Shown here piece after piece: positions 1 through 7,766 of a stretch of 64,000 nucleotides of DNA. Location of the stretch: assembly GCF_022869805.1 (NCBI RefSeq), contig NZ_CP094974.1:2356001-2420000 (forward strand). Direction: 5' to 3'. Each line of letters begins with the position of its first letter. Position 1 is the first letter of the stretch. A program made the position numbers and the translations under genes. This stretch comes from Halosolutus halophilus (GTDB lineage: Archaea > Halobacteriota > Halobacteria > Halobacteriales > Natrialbaceae). The notes below the pieces were generated by a model. That model made no database searches. It was not told the origin of the DNA and was given only the letters and a program-made list of their open reading frames with translations.

Positions 1-95
1 ACACGCACTAAATATCCGTACTTAGTTCACATCTGTACTTATCACAGTTGTCGAATACGTGTCACCGGCGGAGGATGAAATAGGATCAGAAAGGA

Positions 96-314
96 CTACT
101 TCTGGAGGAAGCGATCGCGCCAGAAATCGGTCTTCGCCCAGCGCTGCGGGCAGTCCGACGCATGTGGGATCTCGTCAATGTTCAGCGCCGACTTTCCACA
201 CCCACAGCACTCAATTTCGCCGGTCGGTTCGCCGACTTTGAAGCCGTCGTCCCAGACTGGCGTCTCACTCCGGATGAGTTTGTACTCCGTCTCAGGGGCG
301 AGCGCGTCACGCAT
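96..314 (-). CDS. small Cys/His-rich viral-type protein
   Basis: A 72-residue protein that I do not recognise. It has a CCGCGK cluster near residues 36-41 and a later HASDC pair, so four cysteines/histidines could bind one zinc ion (inference). It is the last gene seen of a seven-gene minus-strand operon: its ATG (312-314) touches the TTA stop of the gene before it. The operon continues toward the left edge of the window, so later members may lie outside. Small zinc-knuckle proteins in such overlapping runs are typical of haloarchaeal virus early regions. Confidence 0.6.
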   Translation of the reverse strand: MRDALAPETEYKLIRSETPVWDDGFKVGEPTGEIECCGCGKSALNIDEIPHASDCPQRWAKTDFWRDRFLQK

Positions 315-511
315 TACCGCACCCCCAGCACGATCACGAGGCGGCCGATCTCGACTGTCCGGTTGTCGGTGTGTCGGAGCACTGTTCCAGCGGCCCCGCT
401 GGGCTGCGGGCCGATCACGAGCTCAAGTTCACCGTCACCCGTGGCGTCGGCCACACTCACGAGGGGGAGTGTCTCGATGATCGCCGCGAGAAGGCCACGT
501 TTGAGCCCCAT
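314..511 (-). CDS. hypothetical small protein of the early operon
   Basis: A 65-residue protein with no recognised domain. The sequence is mostly beta-prone and hydrophobic at the N-terminus, then reads ELELVIGPQPSG and ends in a hydrophobic strand, compatible with a compact beta-barrel. It fits exactly between its neighbours: its ATG at 509-511 directly follows the stop of the upstream gene (512-514) and its stop overlaps the next start. This tight packing is the main reason to call it real. Confidence 0.55.
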   Translation of the reverse strand: MGLKRGLLAAIIETLPLVSVADATGDGELELVIGPQPSGAAGTVLRHTDNRTVEIGRLVIVLGVR

Positions 512-709
512 CTATCTCCCCTCCACGACACCGTCAGCGCACTCGATCGCGACGTCCTCGACGGGTTCGCGACCCACCGGCTTCCACATGCCAGCGATGC
601 GCTCGTATTCGATCCGCATGTGATCGCCGCCGGCCATCGGTTCGAACGCGACCTTCCGGATTTTGCCATCGACACCACGCCAGCGAACGTCGAACCCTCG
701 CTCGGTCAT
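512..709 (-). CDS. hypothetical small protein of the early operon
   Basis: A 65-residue protein starting MTERGFDVRWRGVDGK. The start at 709 is chosen because it overlaps the stop of the SWIM-domain gene in the same compact style as the rest of the operon. Longer readings in this frame run through the SWIM gene in a basic, arginine-rich translation unlike haloarchaeal proteins. Function unknown; alternating charged and hydrophobic residues suggest a small beta-sheet protein. Confidence 0.55.
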   Translation of the reverse strand: MTERGFDVRWRGVDGKIRKVAFEPMAGGDHMRIEYERIAGMWKPVGREPVEDVAIECADGVVEGR

Positions 710-1047
710 CGCGACCACCGCGGTTCCCCGCTGCAGTGCTCGCCGAGCTCGCCGGCGATGTCGTCGCGATCGACAACCGACGGGACCGGCCGAGCGCCAG
801 TCGCGTAGGCGACCCGTTTGAGGTGCTTGCACTCTCGCTCGCGGTACCGGTGATCGGGACACTCGCACGCCTTCAGCCTCGTGTCGACGAGGTACTCCGA
901 GCCGCTCTCCGAGACGACGAGATACTGGCCATCGGCGCCGGCGACGCGGCTGACGTCCTCGAGGACGGTGAGGTACTGCGTCAGTGCTCGGCGATCGATG
1001 CCGTCGACGTCCTCTTGGATGGACTCGGCTTCGGCGGCTGCCATCAT
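706..1047 (-). CDS. SWIM zinc-finger protein
   Basis: A 113-residue protein. Residues about 55-80 hold a SWIM zinc-finger pattern: ACECPDHRYRERECKHLKRV, that is CxC, a spacer, then CxH. SWIM fingers bind nucleic acid or protein and are frequent in haloarchaeal viruses and plasmids. The start at 1047 gives an ATGA overlap with the stop of the upstream gene (1044-1046). The next gene downstream starts inside its 3' end, so the operon is translationally coupled. The specific role is unknown. Confidence 0.75.
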   Translation of the reverse strand: MMAAAEAESIQEDVDGIDRRALTQYLTVLEDVSRVAGADGQYLVVSESGSEYLVDTRLKACECPDHRYRERECKHLKRVAYATGARPVPSVVDRDDIAGELGEHCSGEPRWSR

Positions 1048-1637
1048 GCATCGACCTCCTTGAGCAGTGCCTCGACATGTCCCTCGAGGTTCTCCCGGTT
1101 GCCGTGCTTGACTGCGAGTTCGGCAATTCGAGCGCCAGGTCCCCACAGCGAGGATGGTTTCAGGTCGTGAGCGAAGCCCGCAACGAGTTCGTCGACGTCT
1201 TTGCCGATGTTGTTCGCGATGCGCTGGAAGAACCGTCGATCCGGCGCGTCGAAGACGTCGAGGTCACCGTCGAACTCGACGATCGTCTCGGCGAGGCCGA
1301 AGTAGGCCTGGACGTGGCCGTCGATCTGGACATCCCACTCTTCGACCTGTTCGTCGTACCGAACTTGGTCGTCGTCCTGCCGCCCGAGTAGCTTGTGGAT
1401 CGCCTTCTGCTTCGGGTGGCGCTTGTTCCGCAGCGCCCAGAACTCACCGAACTCCTCGAGGGTCTCGATCCGGTAGGAAATCTCGACCTCGCCTTCGGTT
1501 CGTTCGGTCACGTCGCCATGCTCGCGGATGATCGTCGCCGGTCCGCTGGCCTCGACGAGAAACGATCGCGGGAGTGGCGTCACCTGCTCACCTTCGAGCG
1601 CCCCTGCGACGTCGGCGCTACTGGCCTCGATCGCCAT
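1044..1637 (-). CDS. hypothetical early-operon protein
   Basis: A 197-residue acidic protein without a domain I can name. The ATG at 1635-1637 makes an ATGA overlap with the stop of the upstream gene and is preferred to a GTG three bases earlier. The middle contains a charged stretch, then IVEFDGDLDVFDAPDRRFF and a helical C-terminus. The only functional hint is its place between the SWIM gene and another viral-type gene. Replication or recombination accessory roles are possible but unsupported. Confidence 0.6.
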   Translation of the reverse strand: MAIEASSADVAGALEGEQVTPLPRSFLVEASGPATIIREHGDVTERTEGEVEISYRIETLEEFGEFWALRNKRHPKQKAIHKLLGRQDDDQVRYDEQVEEWDVQIDGHVQAYFGLAETIVEFDGDLDVFDAPDRRFFQRIANNIGKDVDELVAGFAHDLKPSSLWGPGARIAELAVKHGNRENLEGHVEALLKEVDA

Positions 1638-2119
1638 CACTCCTCACCTCCGACGTCGTGGACGGATGCAACGCGCTCGAGTCGGCTTCGGGGGAACGCG
1701 TAGCGCTTCAGCGTCTCGATCGACTTGGTAGTTCGATCAGGGTAGACGACCTCGTACACGTCATCCTTTGGATCGAACTCGGGGTTGACGTCCGCGACGG
1801 TCTTGTTCGTGCCCTCGAGGCGGTACTCGTCGGCGTTGTGCGGCGTCGTTTCGACAACGACCATCGTCTTCTCGTCGTCGTCCTCGGTGACGTCATGGAC
1901 GTGATCGCCGACGTACAGCGGACCGCGATCGCCGTCGCCCGCGCCGTCGGCCATGCGCAGTTGGGTCTCGGCGGGCTCGGCGTGGCTATCCTCGCCGCCG
2001 TCGGTCAGGACGCCTTCGGGACCGGCGACTGCCTCCGCTTCGTCGATCGACGGTTCGGGACCCCGGTACTGCTGATAGGCTTTCTCCCAGTCCAGGTTCG
2101 GGCGCGTGTTGACCTGCAT
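1637..2119 (-). CDS. hypothetical early-operon protein
   Basis: A 160-residue acidic protein of unknown function. The N-terminal half is low in hydrophobics and rich in D, E, G and A, probably disordered. The C-terminal half contains YEVVYPDRTTKSIETL and ends in basic residues, which may be the folded, nucleic-acid-facing part (inference). Its ATG lies directly next to the stop of the first gene of the operon, and its stop overlaps the next start by an ATGA. Confidence 0.6.
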   Translation of the reverse strand: MQVNTRPNLDWEKAYQQYRGPEPSIDEAEAVAGPEGVLTDGGEDSHAEPAETQLRMADGAGDGDRGPLYVGDHVHDVTEDDDEKTMVVVETTPHNADEYRLEGTNKTVADVNPEFDPKDDVYEVVYPDRTTKSIETLKRYAFPRSRLERVASVHDVGGEE

Positions 2120-2120
2120 T

Positions 2121-2318
2121 TCAGATCCCCTCCGTTTCGACGGCGCGCTTGAGCGTGTCGCGGACTGCGTGACACGCCGCGTTGTGGACCTCCCAGTCCG
2201 GGAGCGCGTCGACCGTCGATGTCGTCTGGGCCGCGATCGTACTTAGGTCGATCTGGGTGGGTTCCGTTTCTGCCGATTCTTCCGAAATCGTTTCGTGGGT
2301 CGTGGTTGTAGTCGACAT
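2121..2318 (-). CDS. first gene of the early operon, hypothetical
   Basis: A 65-residue protein with a Thr/Glu-rich N-terminus and a helical C-terminus (WEVHNAACHAVRDTLKRAVE). The ATG at 2318 is chosen over an upstream in-frame ATG at 2360 because the extra residues (MFQHPTCASG) are unlike haloarchaeal N-termini; this is a judgement. A TATA-like tract on the minus strand near 2404-2411 could drive the operon and overlaps the first of several ACTxTATxCAGT sites. Function unknown. Confidence 0.55.
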   Translation of the reverse strand: MSTTTTTHETISEESAETEPTQIDLSTIAAQTTSTVDALPDWEVHNAACHAVRDTLKRAVETEGI

Positions 2319-2403
2319 TGCTTCTGTAGCACCAGAAGCGCAGGTCGGGTGCTGGAACACCCGGCCGAGAGTTTTCCGACTATCCTGCGCCTCTATCAGA
2401 ACT

Positions 2404-2490
2404 TACTATATGCAGTCACATAAACATTACTGTTGATAGTAACGATACTGTATGCAGTAATTATATGTTGGTGGCGACTGGATACAGTCA
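2404..2490. promoter_or_regulatory. divergent control region with repeated operator-like sites
   Basis: Three near-palindromic 12-mers of the form ACTGTATGCAGT lie at 2405-2416 (ACTATATGCAGT), 2447-2458 (ACTGTATGCAGT) and 2477-2488 (ACTGGATACAGT). Between the first two, 2428-2443 reads TTACTGTTGATAGTAA, an inverted repeat. A TATA-like TTATATG at 2461-2467 sits about 27-33 bases before the ATG at 2494, the spacing of a leaderless haloarchaeal transcript. The third site therefore lies between TATA box and start, and the first overlaps the TATA-like tract of the opposite operon. This looks like a two-way switch. Confidence 0.65.
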
Positions 2491-2493
2491 TGT

Positions 2494-2739
2494 ATGGCGA
2501 CGAAAAACAAACAGCCAGAGATGGCTGATGACCAGTACCGGGGGCTTCTCACTGAGCGCGAACGTGAGATCCTCTCCGGCGACGCGGACGTGACTGACAA
2601 TTATCGTTACCGCGTTGTGAGTCGAATTAGGACGAAACTGGATGCACTTGAGGAGGACGTCGAAGTACTCGACGAACACCACCGAGATTTGCTTGAAGAA
2701 CTTCGCAACATTGTTTGCGAGGAAGAAGGCGATGAGTAG
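2494..2739 (+). CDS. small helical regulator-like protein
   Basis: An 81-residue, mostly helical protein: a short tail, then LTEREREILSGDADVTDNYR, then a long charged helix with heptad-like leucines (LDALEEDVEVLDEHHRDLLE) that could be a coiled-coil dimer interface. Proteins with this look are common beside haloarchaeal mobile elements, but I cannot name a characterised member. It is transcribed away from the seven-gene operon across a shared operator-like region, so it is a natural candidate for the regulator binding those sites (inference). The start is supported by the TATA spacing. Confidence 0.7.
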   Translation: MATKNKQPEMADDQYRGLLTEREREILSGDADVTDNYRYRVVSRIRTKLDALEEDVEVLDEHHRDLLEELRNIVCEEEGDE

Positions 2740-2942
2740 CGACCAGAGACCGACAGAGACAGGATAGTTGACTGGCCCGACCAGCCCGATCAAACCGAAC
2801 CCGCAGAACGCGAATCGTACCTGGCCGATCTCTCGCTCACTCGCACGGAGTCGTTCCAGAGCGTCGTCGATGAACTTGAGCAGCGCTGGCCCCTATGTGG
2901 GGCCTCACTCGACGCCGGCCGGCTATGTCGCAGACCATGCTG
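2732..2942 (+). pseudogene. frameshifted short ORF after the regulator
   Basis: An ATG at 2732 overlaps the stop of the preceding gene and reads MSSDQRPTETG before a TAG at 2765-2767. Shifting frame near 2762 opens RIVDWPDQPDQTEPAERESY and an acidic tail ending ...GRLCRRPC at 2942. The acidic composition in the shifted frame is haloarchaeal, so an intact ancestor of about 70 residues is likely. It overlaps an opposite-strand remnant, showing a recombined junction. Function unknown. Confidence 0.35.
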
Positions 2943-3059
2943 ATCAGTGATGTCAGCGGCAAGGTTCAAGGCCCAATCTTCTTTCTCCCTTCCTTTGTAC
3001 TCCTGCGTGAGCAATACCAATGCGTAGACGATCAACAGGTCTTCTTGTGGGTGTCGCAT
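2790..3059 (-). pseudogene. truncated QEDLL-family small protein
   Basis: From an ATG at 3059 the product begins MRHPQEDLLIVYALVLLTQE and stays haloarchaeal in character until about residue 43. It then turns into a basic, Ser/Arg-rich tail that is the shadow of the plus-strand fragment. The first 40 residues match the intact protein at 8184-8372 (QEDLLI, a hydrophobic run, then a tryptophan and LAAD). A TTTATAG tract at 3088-3094 is at leaderless-promoter distance. Most likely the 3' end was replaced at a recombination junction near 2940. Confidence 0.45.
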
Positions 3060-3104
3060 GCCGCCCTTGTGTGGCTGTGGCTTCATCTATAAACCCTCGT
3101 AGGT

Positions 3105-3154
3105 GGCTCTGTTGAAATACACAATAACTGATAGGGGTTGTCTACTGAATACAG
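3105..3154 (+). repeat. solo left end of the CTGAATACAG element family
   Basis: GGCTCTGTTGAAA at 3105-3117 is followed by CTGAATACAG at 3145-3154, start-to-start 40 bases, with a GATA between them. The same layout recurs at 16827, 20947 and 29504. The outer 13 bases resemble IS6-family terminal repeats (from memory, to be checked). No matching right end is visible before 4.3 kb, so this is an orphan end; the membrane-protein gene at 3199 lies just inside it. Confidence 0.6.
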
Positions 3155-3198
3155 AAGATGGCTTCTATTTATCGTAGTGGATGTCGTAGTATATCGCT

Positions 3199-3912
3199 AT
3201 GTTAGTTGGTGCCACCCTCCAAGAAGATTCACGACAAATAGCCATAGAAGTCCTTATTTCCGTTATTTCTGGCGCACTCCTCGCGCAGACAAGTGGAGAA
3301 CTTATCTTTGGGGTAGTGTTCGCCTTAGCATTGTTTGTCGTTCTCCATTATCTCATGTTGCCAGTCCAGCCGCCCCTCACTATACTCCCTATCGACCAAC
3401 AAGCAGCGAACATCTTCCGACGGACATTGATGGGGCCCGGCTCGAAAGACACGGATGATTTCAAGACTTATGATGTCCACCTTGACTTCTATCTCTGGTG
3501 CGCAGACAGGGCTGAACTGTCGAGTATCGATTTTTGGTATGAACACGGCGGGCAGCCATGGAAGACTGATAAGATTGTGAGAATTGATGGACAGCGAGTT
3601 GACTCCGAGAACCTCCAGAATAATCCATATATCATCGATGGTGATAGCCCACGAATCGTGATCGTCGGGCTGCTCACGAGCGACGACGAGATCAGAGACG
3701 AGGGCTTTGTCACAATCGACCTGCGTCTCTCGACAGAGCACTGGAAAGGGTTCAAAGAAATTGAGGTGTACGGTAAAATAGCATCCGACGGAAAATTAGA
3801 CATCAATAAGATCACGGCGAATAGACGTGGTGTTCCGCTTCGTGAGATGGAGAACTGGCAATGGCTGTCCCATCCCGACGGCCCAATACGAGGCCGATTT
3901 ACGACTTCCTAA
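3199..3912 (+). CDS. hypothetical membrane-anchored protein
   Basis: A 237-residue protein. Residues about 15-53 hold two hydrophobic segments (IEVLISVISGALLA and GVVFALALFVVLHYLML), predicting a membrane hairpin. The remaining 180 residues are soluble and beta-rich, probably cytoplasmic, with DVHLDFYLWC and VTIDLRLSTEHWKGFKEIEV. The codon use looks more A/T-rich than in the provirus, suggesting separate acquisition. It stands alone just inside an orphan element end. I do not recognise the family. Confidence 0.6.
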   Translation: MLVGATLQEDSRQIAIEVLISVISGALLAQTSGELIFGVVFALALFVVLHYLMLPVQPPLTILPIDQQAANIFRRTLMGPGSKDTDDFKTYDVHLDFYLWCADRAELSSIDFWYEHGGQPWKTDKIVRIDGQRVDSENLQNNPYIIDGDSPRIVIVGLLTSDDEIRDEGFVTIDLRLSTEHWKGFKEIEVYGKIASDGKLDINKITANRRGVPLREMENWQWLSHPDGPIRGRFTTS

Positions 3913-4310
3913 CTATCCTCTTTGTCACGTACTTCCGCCCCAAATTCTGGTCGGTTCAACACCAGAAAAAGTAGAACTGCCGGTGGCAGCGTTGGGGCTA
4001 TACTAGCTTTTAGCCTCGTTCAGACGCGGAGCAATAGCCCACCCAGCCAGCGTAGCCGCCGTCACCCTTCTTGGATGCTCGAAAGAACTGTTAAAAGTAC
4101 GGTAGCAGCTTCAATAGATGGCATATCATACAATTAGAATCTAACCATATGTTCTATCTAATTTGATGTGATTGACCCCTCTTTCACGTGCTTCAACTGG
4201 AAATCCGCGTGCGGAGGGGGGCGGGGGCGCTGTAATTTTTTGTGTTGTCCCCTTGGCGACACAGCGTGCTGGAATGCGGTAGAAAGGCAACGCCGTACTC
4301 AAACATGCCC
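3913..4310. other. intergenic region with a possible decayed membrane gene
   Basis: No intact gene is convincing. On the minus strand, fragments in different frames read MPSIEAATVLLTVLSSIQEG (from about 4122), then VTAATLAGWAIAPRLNEAKS, then IAPTLPPAVLLFLVLNRPEF. Together these look like one small membrane protein broken by two frameshifts. A G-rich run (GGGGGGCGGGGGC) lies near 4216. I see no promoter-terminator structure I can defend. Confidence 0.25.
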
Positions 4311-4781
4311 TCAGATGTCGAACTTCCGAACAATCCGATCAGTTGGCCGATCGTCAGCGACACGCCAGAGTCCCTGTGGCCAGAACTGATCCTTGTAGCC
4401 GAGGCTGTCGTTGACCGTCTCTCGATCGACGTCGATCTCCTCGTACTCCCCGACGGCAAAGATATCGAGCGCTGGCCCGCCGTTCCAGAACTCGTCCCGG
4501 ACATACTCCGTGTCGAGCCAAAATTCCCCGATTCGGCCTTTCGCATGGTACCGACTCAGACTGTTCCGGTAGATCAACAACGGATCGCCCGTCTCTATCC
4601 GTTCGAGATTCCGCTTGTTCCGTTTCCAGTCTCCTTGCTCTGGATCGGTCCGAACATCCCACACTCGAGTTACATCAGGAAATTCGTCGGGCTTTTCGTC
4701 CTGATCACTGAGATCGATGGGGTCAGCGAGCGTCTCCTAGAACGATGGTTCGTCGACGGGGACGAGCCAGAGTTGTGTCAT
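4311..4781 (-). pseudogene. EVE/PUA-like domain protein with in-frame amber stop
   Basis: From ATG 4781 the frame reads MTQLWLVPVDEPSF, hits TAG at 4737-4739, then continues open as ETLADPIDLSDQDEKP and on to FDI at 4311. The part after the stop can also be read from a GTG at 4664 (117 residues: RTDPEQGDWKRN, GDPLLIYRNSLSRYHAKGRI). The pattern of an 'LWLVPV' start, then a 'G(D)xLLIY' strand and an aromatic-rich middle, recalls EVE/PUA-like readers found N-terminal to restriction nucleases, such as the gene at 19828. There is no nuclease domain here. Best read as a broken, truncated homologue. Confidence 0.5.
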
Positions 4782-4871
4782 ACCCTGACTGTGTGTGGTC
4801 GCACCTTCAATTTCAGGATGACAAACCAGTCCACCGATCGGTTCCCTACTGATGAGCCATACTAAGTAGCG

Positions 4872-5201
4872 TCATCGCCACTCGTGGTGAACCCAGTCCA
4901 GTTCGTCGCGATGGTCAGCGAGCCACTCCTCAAGATCGCCCCGCCAGGCCTGTCTCGAGACGCGATGTTGACCCGTCCCGATCAATCCGGTAGAGATCGA
5001 GCCGGCCATCGAGCAGATCCGCCATGGCGTCGTCGTACACCAGTGCCTCGCGACCGCGATCGCGGATCGCGACCAGGTCGCCATCGACGAACCCGCGGGC
5101 GAGTCGATCGACCATCGCTTCGACGTCGCCACCACGGAGTTCCAGGAGGCGCTTGTCGAACTGTATCTGACGATCCGACGGTTCCGTTCCTGTTTGTACA
5201 T
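4872..5201 (-). pseudogene. small conserved protein, two compensating frameshifts (copy A)
   Basis: From ATG 5201 the frame opens MYKQERNRRIVRY and closes LEEWLADHRDELDWVHHEWR, both plausible, but the middle is a basic Ser/Arg/Trp-rich translation. In the next frame the middle reads LLELRGGDVEAMVDRLARGF and LDGRLDLYRIDRDG, clearly the real sequence. So there are two indels of opposite sign, one near residue 13 and one near residue 85. A second decayed copy lies at 7767-7951. Both are preceded by the same ~125-base upstream repeat. Family function unknown. Confidence 0.55.
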
Positions 5202-5279
5202 ACTGGGAATGCGTTGACGAGCACTCTTAGGGCTGACCGGGGCAGATCTGTTTCTTCCAAGATCGACAATATGATAATA

Positions 5280-5412
5280 GTTAACCATTAGAATTAATTT
5301 CCACAAGTGACTTCATTGAAGTGTCGAGGGAGTGGAGATCTATTGGTATCCGGTCAGGCACCCCCATTACACAACTCTCTCGCTCCGATTCTACTGAGAC
5401 GCTTCTATTGAA
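5280..5412 (+). repeat. imperfect direct repeat, copy A
   Basis: This segment begins CCATTAGAATTAATT and includes GAAGTG.CGAG, CCGG.CAG.CACCCCC and CTCTCTCGC..GATTCTAC. The same order of blocks occurs at 8037-8160. Each copy lies just upstream of a decayed copy of the same small gene, so the repeats are the 5' regions of a duplicated locus. Here nothing intact follows on the plus side. Confidence 0.6.
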
Positions 5413-5476
5413 ACCCTATTCATCAGATGTGATTTTGCCTGGAACAACTGTTACGTAGATGGGCGAACTGAGCGAT

Positions 5477-5689
5477 TCACTCAAACCAAATCGACCAGAT
5501 GATTAAAGCCAGAACGGCAAACAGGGTACTTGTCAGCCACACTGCTGTTGTCTCCTCGGAGACGAAGTGGGTCGTGAAGAAAAACCCGAATAGGCTTCCA
5601 AACGGTGCGGTAGCGATAACGATTGAAACTGCATTCAGAAGCGATATTTCTGACTGTCCCACGGCAGTCAGAGTATCTCCAACGCTCAT
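5477..5689 (-). CDS. small two-helix membrane protein
   Basis: A 70-residue protein with two membrane segments, around residues 17-40 (LNAVSIVIATAPFGSLFGFF) and 50-68 (LTSTLFAVLALIIWSIWF). The short loop between them is acidic. No family is recognised. It starts at ATG 5689 and stands alone, with an AT-rich stretch upstream (5700-5720). Such proteins are common orphans of haloarchaeal islands. Confidence 0.5.
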   Translation of the reverse strand: MSVGDTLTAVGQSEISLLNAVSIVIATAPFGSLFGFFFTTHFVSEETTAVWLTSTLFAVLALIIWSIWFE

Positions 5690-5878
5690 ACCATACGTAT
5701 TTTGTTGAGGTACTATAAATTTCAGTGAGAGATTGTTTGCTCACTACTTCGCCTGTACTGAATATCGAGGATCTATACCTGTCATTTTCTGAGGATTCCA
5801 GCAAACGTTGAGAGCCTGATGAAGTTCCCGATATCGAGAAGTAAAAGCAGGTTCTGAAGCCAAAGGAGGCGATACACG

Positions 5879-6376
5879 ATGAGTAAGACCGGCATCAACC
5901 GGTTCGAACGTCTAGAAGAGCTCGCCCGCGAACGCTGGGGAGAGAAGTGGGCGATCCAGCAAAAGCACTGGGCCGACGGGTCGACTACAGAACATGCCTA
6001 CCATATGCGTGGTCTCGTCGACGTCGAGGATGTCGACGGCCGTGTCCATGAGAAAGAACTCCTCTTTCTCAATGATGAGGGCCAGCACGTCGTCGAACGG
6101 ATTCAAGTACAAGTTGGGGCCACTGTCGATCGAGAAGTCGTCGCCGATCCATACGATTTGGTCGATGAATCAGAACCGCTCTGGTCATGGGTCAAAGATC
6201 GCGACGACCAGTGGCACCGGGTCGTCGATGACGGTAACGATGAATTGACACTCGCCTGTGGCGATGTCCTTGAGGAAGCCGAGATCGACCAAAAAACTAC
6301 GGGTGATCTATCCGCTACAGACGATTTGACCGTCGAGAAGTGCGAAAGCTGCAAGCAAGCGGATCACGACGGCTGA
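5879..6376 (+). CDS. ERWG-family hypothetical protein
   Basis: A 165-residue acidic protein. A good Shine-Dalgarno (GGAGG at 5865-5869) precedes ATG 5879 at normal spacing, unusual among the leaderless genes around it. The N-terminal half (RFERLEELARERWGEKWAIQ, then HWADG and a beta-rich GLVDVED...EKELLF) is homologous to the 97-residue protein at 14961 (ATERWGDEW, RRWANGG). The C-terminal third is extra: SWVKDRDDQWHRVVDDGN, then a CESCKQ pair at the end that might hold zinc. Function unknown. Confidence 0.7.
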   Translation: MSKTGINRFERLEELARERWGEKWAIQQKHWADGSTTEHAYHMRGLVDVEDVDGRVHEKELLFLNDEGQHVVERIQVQVGATVDREVVADPYDLVDESEPLWSWVKDRDDQWHRVVDDGNDELTLACGDVLEEAEIDQKTTGDLSATDDLTVEKCESCKQADHDG

Positions 6377-6525
6377 CCACGGCTTTGAGTCGTTTTTTGT
6401 CTTCCGGCACCTCGCGTCTGAGGTCGGTCATAGGTGGCCGTTTCCTCCGCTGGGTTCTGCCCCGGCAATTAGATAATAGAACACCTTCCACATTATGGCT
6501 TCCTTTGAGGATTACCATTATTATA

Positions 6526-6606
6526 TCGGACAAGTGCCTTTCTATAGTGGGCACTTGTGTCCGATTAATTGGACAAAAATATGTATTTGACTGGACAAGG
6601 GTGGGC
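6526..6606 (+). promoter_or_regulatory. inverted-repeat operator and leaderless promoter of the HTH gene
   Basis: TCGGACAAGTGCC (6526-6538) and GGCACTTGTGTCCGA (6550-6564) form an inverted repeat with one extra base in the second arm. Two further GGACA half-sites follow (6571-6575 and 6593-6597). A TATA-like AATATGTAT at 6577-6585 sits about 27 bases before ATG 6608. The half-sites bracket the TATA box, as expected for an autoregulated HTH gene. Confidence 0.55.
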
Positions 6607-6607
6607 C

Positions 6608-7264
6608 ATGCCACGACGGAGACTCATGGCAGATGGTGGATCGAATCCGAATACACACAGTGCCAACCTCGAGGCCGACCGCCAAGAGACGCGAGAGCGC
6701 GTGACGGCCGACTTGGGGATCACGCGCGAGGAGATCGAGGAACTTCGCGAGATCGATCCGGCCCGGCGTCACGACGAGCTCATCGAGCGCGGGTACTACG
6801 GCTACGTCGACGAGGAGACCGGCTACGGCCTCGCGACCGACGAGAACGGCATTCCGATAATGCGACCGGACGGGACGGTCGAACTCGACGTCGACGCCCT
6901 CGAATCGCCGGCCGACCTCGTCGAGACCGATCCGCTGATCGCTCTGATCGGTAACAGCGCGAAAGCGAAGGTCCTGCTCGCGATGCTCAACTCGCGGCCC
7001 CGGAACGCCACGGACATCTGCCGCGCGGCCGGGATCTCGACGTCCAGCTGGTATGCGACCGTTCGCGACGAACTCCTGGCGTCCGGCCTGCTCGTCGAGG
7101 TCGCCGAGTCCGGAACGTCGACCCTCTATGCGATCGACGACGACGACCCGCGCTACGAGGCGCTCCAGACCCTTCGCCGACAGTCGAGCAAGGCGTTCGC
7201 TGAGAACGGTTGGGACATCGTCCGTAAAGAGTTCCTAGACCGCGACCGCGACGACTCGGCGTAG
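6608..7264 (+). CDS. winged-HTH transcription regulator
   Basis: A 218-residue acidic protein starting MPRRRLMADGG. The start is chosen from the TATA spacing rather than the upstream in-frame ATG at 6569. The C-terminal third (about residues 110-200) is a winged helix: LIGNSAKAKVLLAML, a recognition-helix region ATDICRAAGISTSSWYATVR, then a wing TSTLYAIDDDDPRY. The N-terminal half is charged and contains GYGLATDENGIPIMRPDGTV. It likely represses its own promoter, which carries an inverted repeat; targets are unknown. Confidence 0.75.
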   Translation: MPRRRLMADGGSNPNTHSANLEADRQETRERVTADLGITREEIEELREIDPARRHDELIERGYYGYVDEETGYGLATDENGIPIMRPDGTVELDVDALESPADLVETDPLIALIGNSAKAKVLLAMLNSRPRNATDICRAAGISTSSWYATVRDELLASGLLVEVAESGTSTLYAIDDDDPRYEALQTLRRQSSKAFAENGWDIVRKEFLDRDRDDSA

Positions 7265-7465
7265 CGTGCGCGACGTCGACGTCCGCGCGATCGCCGGCGT
7301 CGCCACTCAGGAACGTCGGAGGATCGGTGAAAAGCCGGAGTCGTGGGTTACCCCGGTGACCGATCTTGACCGGCCGCTTCTTTCCTCTCGATCGGCTTAA
7401 ACGTTACTCGCGTGTGCTTTCCGTTGAGGGAATGCAGTATAGTGATCGGTGTTCTATCGGTAGGT

Positions 7466-7741
7466 ATGGGCGAAGTGCGCGGCGATCTCGACCAGGAGGA
7501 GACCGGAGAGTTCAAAGAAAAGTACTCGAGCAGCGAGGTCCTCGAGCTACTCCGCGAGGTCTATCCGGAGCCGATGGACGCCACAGGCGTCGGCGATCGG
7601 CTGGATATGTCGCGGCGGACGGCAGCGAACAAGCTTAACGAGCTCGTCGACGACGACGTCGTCGCGACGAAAAAGATCGGCGCTCGCGCTCGTGTCTACT
7701 GGCTCCAGCCCGAGCAGGCTGGCGAAGAGCCTACCCACTGA
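7466..7741 (+). CDS. small winged-HTH protein
   Basis: A 91-residue protein: MGEVRGDLDQEETGEFKEKY, then an HTH (SSSEVLELLREVYPEPMDAT, GVGDRLDMSRRTAANKLNEL) and a wing ending in ARVYWLQPEQ. ATG 7466 is preferred to 7412 because CAGTATAGT at 7435-7443 is at leaderless distance. It follows the larger HTH gene by 200 bases with its own promoter. This is a common haloarchaeal small-regulator type. Confidence 0.75.
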   Translation: MGEVRGDLDQEETGEFKEKYSSSEVLELLREVYPEPMDATGVGDRLDMSRRTAANKLNELVDDDVVATKKIGARARVYWLQPEQAGEEPTH

Positions 7742-7766
7742 TCGTCTGCCTCGACTCTATTCCTCG

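Noticed and set aside
4242-4865. 207-codon plus-strand frame over the truncated EVE-like gene
   Set aside because: The minus-strand reading has recognisable domain features on both sides of the amber codon; the plus frame lacks any.
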